Source: Botryotinia globosa (lineage: Eukaryota; Ascomycota; Leotiomycetes; Helotiales; Sclerotiniaceae). Taken from it: DNA of 64,000 nucleotides. Under the pieces are notes generated by a model. The model had not been told where the DNA came from. It did no database searches and saw nothing but the letters and a program-made list of their open reading frames with translations. Location of the stretch: the NCBI GenBank assembly GCA_014898425.1, contig RCSZ01000004.1:2604001-2668000 (forward strand), in the 5' to 3' direction. The position numbers were made by a program, and so were the translations under genes. Of the stretch, positions 39,357 through 50,990 are shown piece after piece. Each line of letters opens with the position of its first letter. Position 1 is the stretch's first letter.

Positions 39357-40072
39357 GGGTGCGTTCGGATCGATTTATTTCGGCATATTTCACTTATTAC
39401 GGAGGTCGCGGTCATTTTGGAAGAGATTATAGGCTCTTTCAGGGTGTATACGCTATACGGCTTTATAATACGTCGGATTTAGTCGGGATCTATAAAAATT
39501 GATCCCCGCTCTACCCGAATAGGCTAGCAGTGTCTGTATTCTAGGCTCAATTAGGCTCTAGATCAACTCAAGATTTCGAAGTCTGAAGCTTATAAACTCG
39601 TTAAGCCTGATATGTGCTTAAAATTGATTTAGCATACCTTATAATAACTAATTAGGGTGCTTCATTATAGGCATCTACAGGGCTACCTAGTCTCTTCCAA
39701 AATGACCGCGACCTCCGTAGACCTCATTTATTTAGTAAATAATGCTTACTAAGCTCAAATAAGAGGTTTACCGAACGCTAAGATTATGAAATAAATTATT
39801 GGGAATTATTTGATTTGTAATATTCCTAATAAATCAAAGCAGCAAATACTAGCAAATGTTTTTAAGATTGTCATAAATTAGCCATAAAGCAGCTTTTTGA
39901 AGCTTTACAAATAATTCTTCAATAAATCTTCATTATTATCTACCCTTACCATTTTTCAATATTACTCAAATATTTTCAATATTATCTCAAATATATTAAC
40001 CTCAATATTTTTGCCATTTTAACAACATTATAAATTTCTCTAAATAAATAAGAAAACGAACCGAACGCACCC
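39357..40072. mobile_element. Tourist-like (PIF/Harbinger) MITE carrying a nested MITE
   Basis: The left end reads GGGTGCGTTCGGATCG. The right end is its near complement, ending CGAACGCACCC at 40072. Both sides carry the 3-bp target duplication TTA (39354-39356 and 40073-40075) typical of PIF/Harbinger elements. A second element is inserted at 39400-39717. Without it the outer element is about 396 bp, close to the 368-bp relative at 42015-42382. There is no coding capacity. Confidence 0.8.
39400..39717. mobile_element. Nested MITE with TA target (Tc1/mariner type)
   Basis: A 318-bp element inside the Tourist-like MITE. Its terminal inverted repeats start CGGAGGTCGCGGTCATTTTG and are identical over about 26 bp. 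They are flanked by TA at 39398-39399 and 39718-39719. Perfect TIRs suggest it inserted more recently than its host element. Confidence 0.85.
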
Positions 40073-40649
40073 TTAATATGTATATCAGATTTCAATATTT
40101 TTTTGTTTTTCGTTCTATATTCACTGTTGACCTGTTATCTGCCTTCACTCCTCTAACTTAATTAATTCAAGTGGGAACCAGACGAATATTTTACTCCTTG
40201 GTGGAGTTAAGTCTAAGAAAGAAAAAAACACACACAACTTGTTGATCGTCTTTTGTTCGCTCAAAGCTTTGTTTTATTTCATCGAATAGTGTGGTGTTGA
40301 TCCTTGTAGTCGCCAATTTAGAAGATGCATTCTGAGAGTAGGTGGGGACTATAATGTAGTATGATTCTCTCAGTATAAATCTGGAACTAAAAAATCCTTG
40401 GGTTGATGCCATTTTAGAGTGCAATGTGGTAGAATTTGAACTCGAAAGTTAAGGGAGTAATTCACATATCAATATTCAAAATCTAGTGATATGAGATCTT
40501 GAATTAGGAGAATAGCATTATGCTTTGTCTGCTTGAGGTTTATAGTATTGATTCATTCTTTATAGTAACGTCAAACTCATTTGTGAGCGTGGTGGTAGTA
40601 GCTGAGCAGAACAATTGAACTTGGTACTTAGATCGATAAGCATAAAAAC

Positions 40650-41181
40650 CGGGGTTGGGCAGCGAGCGGGTATACCCTGGACAACCCCAGGTATTTATCC
40701 AAAAAGAATTGATAGATATTCGCTTTGTTATATCTTATAAAGTAAAGTAAATATCTATCGAAATATAATCAAATACAAACATATTTAGAATAAAATCTAT
40801 ATGATATTATATTTGATATTGTATTTGATATATATAACGAATTATTTTTAAGCTTTGACTAATTATTTATGATTTTCCTAATTTAATAAAGAAAATGATT
40901 TTATTTATTCTAAATTCTATTTTGGTATTCATTTTATATAATAAATTGATAATTATAAAAAAATATTTGTAATATTGCTTAAAATTTAATATATTTATAG
41001 TTTTCTAAATTAATTGAGGATAATCTCAAATAACAGTTATGAAATGATTATATAATATATTCTAAACACTTTGAATATCTAATGGATTTTCTGGATATTA
41101 ATTCTGCTATATATCTATAGAGTAGAATAATTACCCAGGGGCGGTCAAAACCCCCGGGTAGGGTATGGGTGCTCAACCCTG
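40650..41181. mobile_element. hAT-type MITE
   Basis: A 532-bp element flanked by a perfect 8-bp duplication, ATAAAAAC, at 40642-40649 and 41182-41189. The termini are CGGGGTTGGGC on the left and the complement of CAGGGTTGAGC on the right, matching apart from transitions. An 8-bp target duplication with C-R-GGGTTG ends is typical of hAT elements. The interior is AT-rich and non-coding. GC-rich subterminal segments lie within about 60 bp of each end. Confidence 0.85.
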
Positions 41182-41189
41182 ATAAAAAC

Positions 41190-42011
41190 GGGCTTGATTT
41201 TATGTAGCACATTCATCACAGATACAAGATGTTTCTTTCGTTATCATCATCATCGGTAATCAATTCGACAAAAGACCAAGGAGAGTGCTAGCAAAAGAGA
41301 ATAACATCTCCTAATAATTTTTACTCACACTCCGCTAGTTCTCGGAGACCATGCGGAGTCTTGGAAAAGCATTCTAGATCCCGAGTACTCCGGTAGTCTC
41401 ATATTCTCTAAAGTCTTAGAAGCGATAATATTATGATGCGTATCAGTACTACCCTACTATCTCAGACGAATCTCCGCGCGGGTAATTATGTTTATCAAGC
41501 GAGACTCCGCTCGGAGCCAACCTTCTTCTACCTTCTCCGTGGCTCCACTGAAGGACTTGCGTTATAATCAAACTCCGGAATCTGAAGAGGCTGAGTATCG
41601 GGGTTTCGGAACCGAACTGATTGGTTGATGTGTTAAATTAGTATAGTATGAATATATCACAATTTGATCAACTTGTGGTCTGTGGCCACTACAATCTTGT
41701 GCTCTTTGGAATGGATACAGGAGGAAGTGATGTATGATGTCAGCCAGCCTTGATCAAAGTGGACGTGGACTTGAATGCAGGCGAACCTGAATCACAGTTT
41801 CAGTGATGATATCGAGATCTTTTTTGTTTGGGTATTTTTGGTGGAGAGAAATGGATGAATAGATGGGAAGCACGTACCGAGGTTGAATGACGACTTTGTG
41901 GAAATGAAATTGAGGGGTTTGAGAGATTTTACTGAATAGGGTTTCTATTCAGGGTCTTGGCTCAGATGCAAGGAGGGTCTATGAGGAAAAGTATATCCAA
42001 TCGACACATAT
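41190..42011. other. Intergenic DNA between MITEs, no gene
   Basis: Composition is normal with no open frame of note. A cluster of CTCCG-containing words occurs at 41340-41540, without clear repeat structure. Confidence 0.5.
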
Positions 42012-42014
42012 TTA

Positions 42015-42382
42015 GGGCCCGTTCGAATCGATTTTTTAGGCGATATTGGGCTATATTTGTTGATAATATAGGTCTAAATAAGCGTTTATTGAATACGAAT
42101 ATAATTCAATAATTTATATTGATAATAAAATTGAAAAAAAGTGATTTATTGAATACTGATATTGAGCTACAAAAAGCTACAAAATATAAACTTTCAAATT
42201 TTGAAAATTTGTATGACAATCTTACCGAGCCTCGCCAAATCTTTAATACAACATTGATCAGCATTTGTCAATATATTGTCACTCTACATTTTGTAGGCTT
42301 ACAAATATTCACAAATTTAAACTAAATTATTAATCAACATATTATTTTGTCAACAAATTAAAAAAACGATACGAACGGGCCC
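42015..42382. mobile_element. Tourist-like (PIF/Harbinger) MITE
   Basis: A 368-bp element with left end GGGCCCGTTCGAATCGATTT and right end complementary to GGGCCCGTTCGTATCGTTTT. It is flanked by TTA on both sides (42012-42014 and 42383-42385). It is related in end sequence and target site to the element at 39357-40072. A 68-codon open frame inside shows no transposase feature. Confidence 0.85.
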
Positions 42383-42385
42383 TTA

Positions 42386-45106
42386 GTGCTATGGGCTTAG
42401 CAACTAAAATATCCCTCTCGCCAAATCTATCATAGAGGGCAATGAATATAGTAGGAATAGTTTCCGATGAGCGAAGGGGGCATCGATCCTCAGTGAGTTA
42501 CTTTTGTCCTAAATAGGAATGAATTCATGTTGAGTTCTATGCCGGAGAAGGAAGCATCTATCTTGCCATTTTTGCCACCACTACATCCAAATAAGCTTTA
42601 CTTCAAACTACTGGTCTGTACGGAGTAGCGAGAATTATCTTTCTTGGTTCAATATGTCTTGCTGCCCGTACACGAAATTTCATTTACGCTATTTATCCTA
42701 CAGGTTTACCTGCTGTACAAAATTTCTACAGGCATAAGGAAATTGGCACACAACAAGCTTCTAAGCAAGATGCAGTACTACTCCAATATGAGAATGATAC
42801 TTATGGTTCGAGTCAGTATTCAGTCTTGGATATCACCACTGTTGGGTCACGGTACCAAGTACACAACGTCGTATATTGTTAACTCACAATGAAACACAGT
42901 ACAGTGATAGCAGGGTACTGAGCGTTAAGTCCTCGTATACCAATAAGTGTATGTTGATAATTCACAAATTGTGGCTCATCTAGATTAGTTACAGATTCAC
43001 ATCTTGCAGCTCCTCATCGCTCAACCCCATTCCCCGTATGTCTTACTTCCCCAGAACTCCAGACTCCAGATTCTCCGTCGATATGCATCCGGTATTTCCA
43101 GAAAATTCTTCATGCCCAAACCACTGTTCTCGATGAAATCCCCAACGCACATGTTACCAAACTACGGTACTACCACTTTGTCAATAATTCATGAACAATA
43201 TACAGTACCACGTATCTCTATCTCCACCTATCTGCACTGCACCCCTCGCTCACGTGCAGGAGCGTGATCGTGCTCGGTGAGCCACGTAACCAGGCGTGAA
43301 CTATGTGCAGCCACGTAGGACCCCACATGTTCATCTATTCATTTCTAACCAAACTCGTGTTTAATATGAGATATGAATCCCTTGATTGGTCTCTCCGCAT
43401 TCAATATTTGAACACCAGAGAATGAATTTTTTTAATGATATTTTGGGCTTTTACAAGTTTGAGAAGGGAGTTGGGTTACGATGTTGATATGCTATGTGAG
43501 CCCCACTATGTATGTACCCTAGTCGTACATATGCGACTAGACGGATTCTGCAATGCTATGTTGTATTGGGAAGCAATAGTCATTTTTATACTACCTGCAG
43601 TGAATAAAAAGTGTGTTTTGGGAAGCCTAGGAGTTGATAGTACCCACTTGATATAGTGAGATGAGATGGTCTAGATCATACGATTCGATAAATTCTACAT
43701 GAAAAATATGCACGTCGTACTTTTGCATTACAGCAGGAAGCTGGATTGTGTAGGTATTAGTATAAGTCCGTAAAGATTTGAAACAAACTTACTATCTAGT
43801 AAGGTCAAGATATGCGGCCTACAATACCCTCCCCCCCTTTCCTCTGAAATTAAATCGGCTAGCATGAATTCGCTGCGTCCAGCTATTACACGCTGCATAC
43901 ATAAAATATCGGGAGATACAGAGTCCCTTAATTCTCCATATACTCGTGCGGCTACTCGTGCTGCCAGAAAGTATGCAACTCCGGCGCTATGAAAACCAGG
44001 TTAGTCCTCTTGTAGTTTACCATCTTGTGGTATGTGCATCTAGCGTCGGAGTTGCATACTTTCTGGCCGCACGAGTAGAGATTTATGAGGTGCAACTCTG
44101 AAGCTAGATGCACATATCACACAATAGTAAACTATAAGAGGACTAACCCGACATACTTAGTGGCGAAGTAGCATACTCTCTGGCAGCCAGTCGTAAACCG
44201 TCGATCATCTGGGAAGATAAGTAGACTCAGCTGCATGCATTGAAGTAGGCAGGTGACTCTGGCATACAACACTTGCATATATGTAGATCCCAAGAAAGAC
44301 CCTGACCCTGACGTGTTTATAAGCCTCAGTGAACCTTCCTATGTAGGAATCTGACCTAAGCTTTTTTGCCTCAAGTCTGCTCAATTAAATCGATAACACT
44401 TGGCCGCTTCGGTTCCAAGAATAAGACATTAGCTATGCGAGATGTAAATCAGTCTTTTATCTCACGGGCCCGTTGGTATGTGTAATGGCTAAAGACTGCC
44501 GCTGTCGATCCGTATGTTGTTTTAACCTGAACCTTTTGCACTTGTATCACTGCATTTGTATCACGGGGACATGCAAGATCAGCCAATGACTCGCTGGATG
44601 TATTACTTACTCGGATTTGTTCCTAAAGAAATACAATGACCTTTCGTAAGAAATGAACATGCAAAACACTATCTATGTCAGGGAGCGCCGGAGTAGATTA
44701 TTGGATTGAATCAAGCATTTAAGGGATACTGATAATACCTGAAAAATAAGATAGTAATTTCTACGGAGACCCCCAGTTGGTGTAGGGACTGACAGGACAC
44801 TACAAGAACGGACTTAGAGATATCTCTTGATATGTGGATCATTATATCTTAGAAATTGTCACAAAATTTCATCAAAGATTGAGCAATCAAAAGATAAATT
44901 CTGAAATCAAACAATTGAAGATTGAATTTACATTCGAAAGTTGAGAATTGTCTCCTCAGACCATGCTACACTATGGACCTCAGCATGCGACAAATTCTAG
45001 AATTCGTATCAGATAAAAATAATATATACATATGGGTCAGCGTGGCATCAGCTATGGATGAAATTACTCTCAAATTTGCTACTAATACTTCTATATACAT
45101 ATATAC
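42386..45106. other. Intergenic DNA, no gene seen
   Basis: No recognisable gene is present in about 2.7 kb. Open frames are below 90 codons and lack motifs. A foldback element lies at 43961-44186 (separate entry). Confidence 0.5.
43961..44186. repeat. Long foldback (inverted repeat) element
   Basis: The left arm (43961 to about 44065) is matched in inverse by a right arm (about 44090-44186) over roughly 100 bp. Shared blocks include GTTAGTCCTCTT, ATGTGCATCTAG and CTGCCAGA. A second inverted pair lies within it: CTGCCAGAAAGTATGCAACT at 43961 against its complement near 44044-44064, and TACTCGTGCGGC at 43941-43952 against GCCGCACGAGTA at 44066-44077. A transcript could therefore fold in two competing ways. 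It may be a foldback MITE, but no clear target duplication is visible. Confidence 0.7.
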
Positions 45107-45560
45107 GGTAATGAGAGAATCATTCAACCGTCACTTAGTTACATGAAATGGAGAAAACAAAAATTATACACGGTAATGAAAGAATCATTCAACCGCCACT
45201 GGTGCTATACGAAGAGGAAAAAATAAAAATTATACAAGCGTCGTTGATGGCAAAAAAAAGTATAAGGTAATGAGAGAATCATTCAACCGTCACTTAGTTA
45301 CATGAAATGGAGAAAACAAAAATTATACACGGTAATGAAAGAATCATTCAACCGCCACTGGTGCTATACAAAGAGGAAAAAATAAAAATTATACAAGCGT
45401 CGTTGATGGCAAAAAAAAAGTATAAGGTAATGAGAGAATCATTCAACCGTCGCTGGTGGTACAAGAACCATACGGTAATGAGAGAATCATTCAACCGTCA
45501 ACCATGTTACACGAAGAAGAAACACACGGTGCATACTATAGTGAGAGAATCATCGAAATT
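45107..45560. repeat. About 160-bp tandem repeat with a recurring 24-bp core
   Basis: The core GGTAATGAGAGAATCATTCA, followed by ACCG, starts at 45107, 45172, 45266, 45331, 45426 and 45474, with a degenerate copy near 45541. The alternating spacing (65, 94, 65, 95, 48) shows a compound unit of 159-160 bp repeated about twice plus a partial copy. The unit length is not a multiple of three, so it is unlikely to be coding. It lies about 100 bp past the stop codon of the minus-strand gene at 45661 and may be in its 3' UTR. Confidence 0.8.
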
Positions 45561-45660
45561 TACGGATGATATAAAAGCCAGAAGCAAACCGTCTTTGACA
45601 ACCTTTGGCGAGATCTGCTGCAAGAGAACGGCTTGCTCCCATAGTATTTTGCATCTTAAA

Positions 45661-46980
45661 TCAAGAAGAACAAGCCGATTCAATAGAATCGTGATTTAGA
45701 CAATCGTCTTCTTTGGTATGATCTCCGTCGTAGTCAATTTCCTCTTCAAGCGTGCGCTCAATCCCTGCTTGACTTGGGATAATGTTTGCTTGACTCTCAT
45801 CTCGTACAGGGGAGGAGCTCGCTTGCTGCCGAGCCCCATTGTTGTCGCCATTGACAGCGAGGGCGGGATAATTCGCACAGAACCCTCCACAATGTGAAAA
45901 ACCACAGTCATATTCGCTATCAACCTCCGTTTGGGATCCTCTAGGAAGGAATTCTGGGGAAGGAATGAAGGCCTGAATGGTAGGGTTAAGGATAGTAGTA
46001 GAGGTATATGCATCGGAATTCTTGTTGGCCGCTTGGGATTTTTTAGAAAATAATCCTTGGAAAGGAATAAAGGCCTGAATGGTAGGGTTAAAGATAGTGG
46101 TAGAGGTATGTGCACCGGAATTCTCGCTGGCCGCTTGGGATCTTCTAGGAAGGAATCCTTGGGAAGGAATGAAGGCCTGAATGGTAGGGTTAAAGATAGT
46201 GGTAGAGGTATATGCACTGGAATTCTCGCTGACCACTTGGGACCTTCTAGGAAGGAATCCTTGGGAAGGAATGAAGGCCTGAATGGTAGGGTTAAAGATA
46301 GTGGTAGAGGTATATGCACCGGAATTCTCGCTGGCCGCTTGGGATCTTCTAAGAAGGAATCCTTGGGAAGGAATGAAGGCCTGAATAGTAGGGTTAAAGA
46401 TAGTGGTAGAGGTATATGCACTGGAATTCTCGCTGACCACTTGGGACCTTCTAGGAAGGAATCCTTGGGAAGGAATGAAGGCCTGAATGGTAGGGTTAAA
46501 GATAGTGGTAGAGGTATGTGCACCGGAATTCTCGCTGGCCGCTTTGACGCGATCCCAAACATCTTTAATGGAAGAGCGGTAGGATGAGAACCCTCGGATA
46601 GGGGTACGAGAGGTGGCTCTGCGATTATGAAGAAGATGGGAGTCGGCCAAGAGCTTTCGAGCATGAAAAGAAGGGGCGTCACCACGGAGTTGATGACCCC
46701 CTTGAGAGGTATTAGTATGAGCTCTAAAATGAGACATTGAGCAAGCACACGGAGGCTCTAGAGAAGTACCAGGTGCGTCGGCAGATTGAGAAGAAGAGGC
46801 CTTGTAAAGATCATTAGTGTTGATGTTCGAGCGATTGAAAAGGAACTACAAGATTGATATACTTACGCCGGTTTTGATTTTGTAATGCTTCCATGCATTG
46901 TTGATGATGATCTCCAGAGGCATTTCGCGTCTTTGGTTCATCGATTGGTTGTTGGGCGATATGTTATTCGAATTCGTCAT
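45661..46980 (-). CDS. Hypothetical protein with six 34-residue tandem repeats
   Basis: I do not recognise this family. Exon 1 (46867-46980) starts at an ATG in a good context (CCACCATG) and ends at a clear donor, GTAAGT. Exon 2 (45661-46800) follows a 66-bp intron with a CTAAT branch-like site and acceptor ACAAG. The frame continues through, giving 417 residues. An AAG acceptor is less usual, so this junction is the weakest point. Residues about 127-330 are six 34-residue repeats of the type SENSGAYTSTTIFNPTIQAF, then IPSQGFLPRRSQ. The repeat is Ser/Thr-rich with a basic RRSQ end. There is no signal peptide or membrane segment. The C-terminus (last about 60 residues) is acidic and Glu/Asp-rich. 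Because 102 bp is a multiple of three, other frames also stay open across the array. They lack a sensible start and are not called. Confidence 0.55.
45925..46536 (-). repeat. 102-bp coding tandem repeat, six copies
   Basis: Six head-to-tail copies of exactly 102 bp encode the 34-residue repeat of the hypothetical protein. Central copies are nearly identical and alternate between two subtypes (GAxT/QVV and SAYT/QAA). The copy nearest the C-terminus is the most diverged. The alternation suggests duplication of a two-unit block. Confidence 0.9.
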
Positions 46981-49156
46981 GGTGGATGGTTGTTCTGAAT
47001 CCAGGGACTTCAGAAATGATGGCAATAAAGATAAGTAGCTTTTGATTACTAGTACTTGAGAGATTCTGATATAGAAATAATGTTCTGATGCAGTATCAAA
47101 AATTCTATGAAATCTATGGAAATGGTCGTGAATATATATACTCTTCCCCAGTTCAAATGAGAATCCGGGGAAAGTTTGGGCTAAAATTTAGTGGGAAGAT
47201 TGACGTTACAAGTACTTGTCTCTAACCACCTAGCTTCATCCAAATGGGTCTACAAGTGTAACTATTTGGTCATGCAAACGCTTGAAGAATAACCTGCACG
47301 CCCTAGACAATCGTAGTTCTCTCCGTAGAACATCTGGGGTGTTTTGAGCGACAATATGACCAATGGGAAAGTGGTTGTACCTTTGGATCGCAAATATCTG
47401 AAAGTAAACTGATCTAATGGGAGATATGCCACTATCATTTTTGCTAAATTGGGCAGCTGTTGTGGGGATCAATTTTGTAGTGTCAGAACCTGGGGATTGG
47501 CTTCTATAAAACTCTAAAGTACAAGAAAGTAAAGCCTTTCTACCATAAGATCTGCCGCCATTGATGTGATGATCTTTCGAAGGAAGAAGCCATGATATAC
47601 ATGGGCTACACTTTCCAGCAAAACAATTATGCCTTCTGGAATGAATTTAAAATTGTCATTTCTTTGATTGGTGATTGTGGCATAGGTAATTCCTGTAAAG
47701 CGAGCATCTGAAGATCTAGGCTGTCAAGAATTTGGAATATGTAGAATTCAGTCATAAACTAGTTCAATCAGCTCCAACATTTGATATTAAACTTCGATAG
47801 AGTTTAAACTACACCCCCTCTAAGGTGGCAGGCGGGTCTTTCTTGATATGAGATCAGGTGATTTGGCTGGTATATGCAGACCAAACAAAACTGAATCTTC
47901 TATATCAAGTGTTGCTCTAGTTTCAATGTCACTTGTTATGGAAGTTGTTCAGTAATTAATTATCTTTATAGGAACATATATTTCCATAATCCAAGTATCA
48001 AGCCACTGGCTTCGCTGCGAAGTTCACAGCTCTAGATCTTTATGCTTATTCAAACAAGTAAACAAGTGAACAGATAAAAAAAGGCTACCTGAAAGGTTAC
48101 TTGGAAACATCTGTTATGATGAAATTTACTTTAATGGATATCATTGACTATTGATTGAAGTCATGCACAACTTACCTTTGAAAAGTTCACACTAAAGATT
48201 CCAAAGAGATACATCATCAGTTTTCCAGTGGCTTTCAAATCTTTCATATTTAAACCTCCAATTTAACTTTTTTGACAGATATGTTTCAGGAATCATCTAT
48301 TCCTACGTCAGGCAAAACCCAACCCCCTGCTTCCATAGGATTCCATTTCTTCATCAGGAAGGTTAGAGTTTGAAAGCATAAAGAAGCATGAAAAACGAAA
48401 AAATATTGATGAACTTTCGCTACTATAGAGTTGAAATGAGGGGCCTAGACTTCTGTGTCTATCCCCCCTGTTGAGCGAGAGGATTCCAGAATCATCATTT
48501 GTGAATGGTGGATCTGAAGGTCTTCCTGAAGGTCATCTAAGGAAACATGTGTAGTTAAAATCCGCACCTAAAACTATAAGGCAAGGCGCGTAGGAAAAGA
48601 TTTCTTTCCACTAGACGATCGCTGGATTGCCGGACTGGAACTAGAAGCAAATTTTCATGATGTCACACTGCAATATATTGAAATAAGCACCAAGCCCATG
48701 CCGATCATCAAACGGCGAAGCACTAGCTTAGAATCTCTGAAAATTTTCGGAACTTGAACTGGCCAGAGAATCATGATAGATTGTGAGCGTGAGAACGCGT
48801 TCCAGTCGTCTGGATACCGCATGTAGTTCAATTAAACGAATACTTTGACGTGCTTACATTTCAAGAATTCCTATTGGTATATGCGTGCTGAATGTGGACT
48901 CTGATGACTAATCAAGATCCATGACGCTGATCAATCATGAACCTCGGAAAAATATAATAATCGTGAATATTTGAACCATAGCAATAGTAGCATGAGACGA
49001 CAACAACAATCCTACTGTATACTCCCATATTTTACCATTGATACCTAGTCCACAATCTTCAATAAAATCAAAAGATTCAAATATACCTTCAATCGACGCG
49101 TTCAAAGCCACCGCGAATCTCCAATTGAATCCAAACAACCATAACCCCTCCACACC
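46981..49156. other. Intergenic DNA, no gene seen
   Basis: This should hold the promoter of the minus-strand repeat gene at its left edge and that of the BolA gene at its right edge. A 78-codon minus-strand frame at 47236-47472 has no recognisable domain. Nothing else stands out. Confidence 0.5.
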
Positions 49157-49693
49157 ATGGAAAATCCCGTCCTTTCTGGCCTGCGTTGTCTGCGAACCAG
49201 AACCCTTCTTCGAAATACCTCTATCTCAAGGTGTTCAAACATTCATAGCTCTGCCACCCACGCTGCACAAACTACACGTTCATACTCTACTCCCACGATC
49301 AATTCACCCTGCACTCTCGCACGAAGCAGAGCTCCTTGCCCCTCATCATCTTTCGCCCGTCTCAGGTTCTACAGCAGTGAATCCTCTCCATCCACAGTCA
49401 GAGGTACCGTAGGCGAAGGTGCAGATGGAGCCGCGGCAGACAAACTTGAAGTGCCATCTCATCTCGATGAAGCAGAAAAGAAGATTTGGGACTTATTATA
49501 CAACGAACTTGCGCCCACAAAACTGCAGGTGCAGGATATAAGTGGTGGATGTGGAAGTATGTATGGGATTGAGATTGTTAGTGAAAAGTTTAGGGGTTTG
49601 AATATGTTGAAGCAACAGAGGTTGGTTAACAAGATACTGGGAGAGGAGATTAAGGGATGGCACGGTGTACAGTTGAGGACTAGTGTTCCTTGA
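49157..49693 (+). CDS. Mitochondrial BolA-like protein (BolA3 type)
   Basis: A single exon of 178 residues. Residues 1 to about 75 are rich in Arg, Ser and Thr with almost no acidic residues, as in a mitochondrial targeting sequence. RLRFYSS at 68-74 fits a matrix processing site (R-x-Y before S). A low-complexity linker leads to a BolA domain at about 105-176. The domain contains SGGCGSMYGIEI, with the invariant-type cysteine of the BolA1/3 group at C132, then the helix and LxGWHG segment. By family knowledge, BolA3 proteins work with monothiol glutaredoxin 5 to pass Fe-S clusters to mitochondrial enzymes such as lipoate synthase. The start is the first in-frame ATG, and no intron is needed. 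The gene looks intact. Confidence 0.9.
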   Translation: MENPVLSGLRCLRTRTLLRNTSISRCSNIHSSATHAAQTTRSYSTPTINSPCTLARSRAPCPSSSFARLRFYSSESSPSTVRGTVGEGADGAAADKLEVPSHLDEAEKKIWDLLYNELAPTKLQVQDISGGCGSMYGIEIVSEKFRGLNMLKQQRLVNKILGEEIKGWHGVQLRTSVP

Positions 49694-50990
49694 TTGGAGA
49701 AGAGAAATTGAGAGAAGGCATTTGAATGGTTATAGATATATACATAATGCGGCATTTGGCAGGCTTGTTGCATGAAGAAATACGTGTAGGTCGGATCGAA
49801 GCGGCCTGGGCATCTGACAATTGGGAGAATGACAGTTCCAGCGTGTACATTATGGATTGAATACGGGGATATCGGAATGCATGAATCAAGGAAGTAATGA
49901 CTGAGTGAAATTGCTTCTAATAGAATGACGCTTAATGATAAATTTCAAGATATTCTTCTCTCATTGTCTGCTGGGAAACTGAGGGCATCGACATTTGTTC
50001 CCAGGAGACCAAACGATACTTGATCATTCTTCTCTAGGACATTTCAGGTATTGAAACTCTTATTTGAAGCCTCGGATCATCAGCATTCATCCAAACTTCC
50101 CCTTTACCTTCGATTTTGAAGATTCTGTTACAAGTCTGCGAGTAATTGCACTGCTGAAAAAGCTTAGGGCCTCCTCACTCCATCCCGATTCTCCAACTAG
50201 ATTTACACCACTATTTCACTGACCTTTGGGCTATCCTTTATATTCATCCGATGCTCATTCGGCCTCCTCGCTTAGTATATACACGCTTATTGGAGGCTAT
50301 TTATTATAATCATAAGAATAATTACTATTATAATAATAGTGGAAGATCTAGTCAATTTAGGCTTTAGGGACGAATCGAATATATATATATAATAAGAGTT
50401 GAATTGAAGTCAATTTATAAGAGCTAGGCTGAGTTGAGATGAAATTGCTTGCTTTTTCTAGGGTTTCTTTGAAGAATATTATAGGTTTCTATAGTTTGTA
50501 ATGAAATTCTAGTGTATTCTATACTTATAAATAAGATCGATTTAAATCGAATCTTATTAAATCATTTTATATAATAAAAAGAAAGTATAATCAATCAAAT
50601 TTAATTATTCTTTTATATGCTTTCATTTGGTTTTATTTTATTCTATTTTATTATAAATCAATTTGATAAGAGATATGATTATATAATTATATGATAATGT
50701 AATATTATAATATGAAATCATATTATACATATATTAGTCATCAATATATCTCTTATTTAGAAAGATATTAATAAGTGATTTATTAGTGGACGTATTATGG
50801 ATTTTCACAACATTGTCAAAGGGTATGGCATGAGTGAATACTACAGTGACGGAGCTGGATCGGAACGACTATGATCGCTGTAAGTTGATTACAAAGTGAA
50901 GCTATTTAGATCAAATATTGTTGACAATCATAGTGTCTCAATTCTCCGGGACTATAATCTATAAAGAAACACCGTTCCGTTACATACTAA
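49694..50990. other. Intergenic, partly AT-rich; no gene
   Basis: Positions 49694-50130 flank the BolA gene. Positions about 50280-50780 are AT-rich and may be a decayed repeat. No TIR or LTR pair could be assigned. TAA at 50988-50990 is the left target site of the next element. Confidence 0.5.

Noticed and set aside
45107..45560. A CRISPR-like pattern of a 24-bp repeat with spacers
   Set aside because: The spacers are themselves repeated and alternate in length. The host is a eukaryote and there are no cas genes.
45696..46748. A 350-codon second minus-strand frame and a 176-codon plus-strand frame over the 102-bp repeats
   Set aside because: The repeat unit is a multiple of three, so one stop-free unit keeps several frames open. 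Only the called frame joins to an upstream exon with good ATG and donor.
47236..47472. A 78-codon minus-strand frame
   Set aside because: It is an isolated frame without motif or joinable exons.
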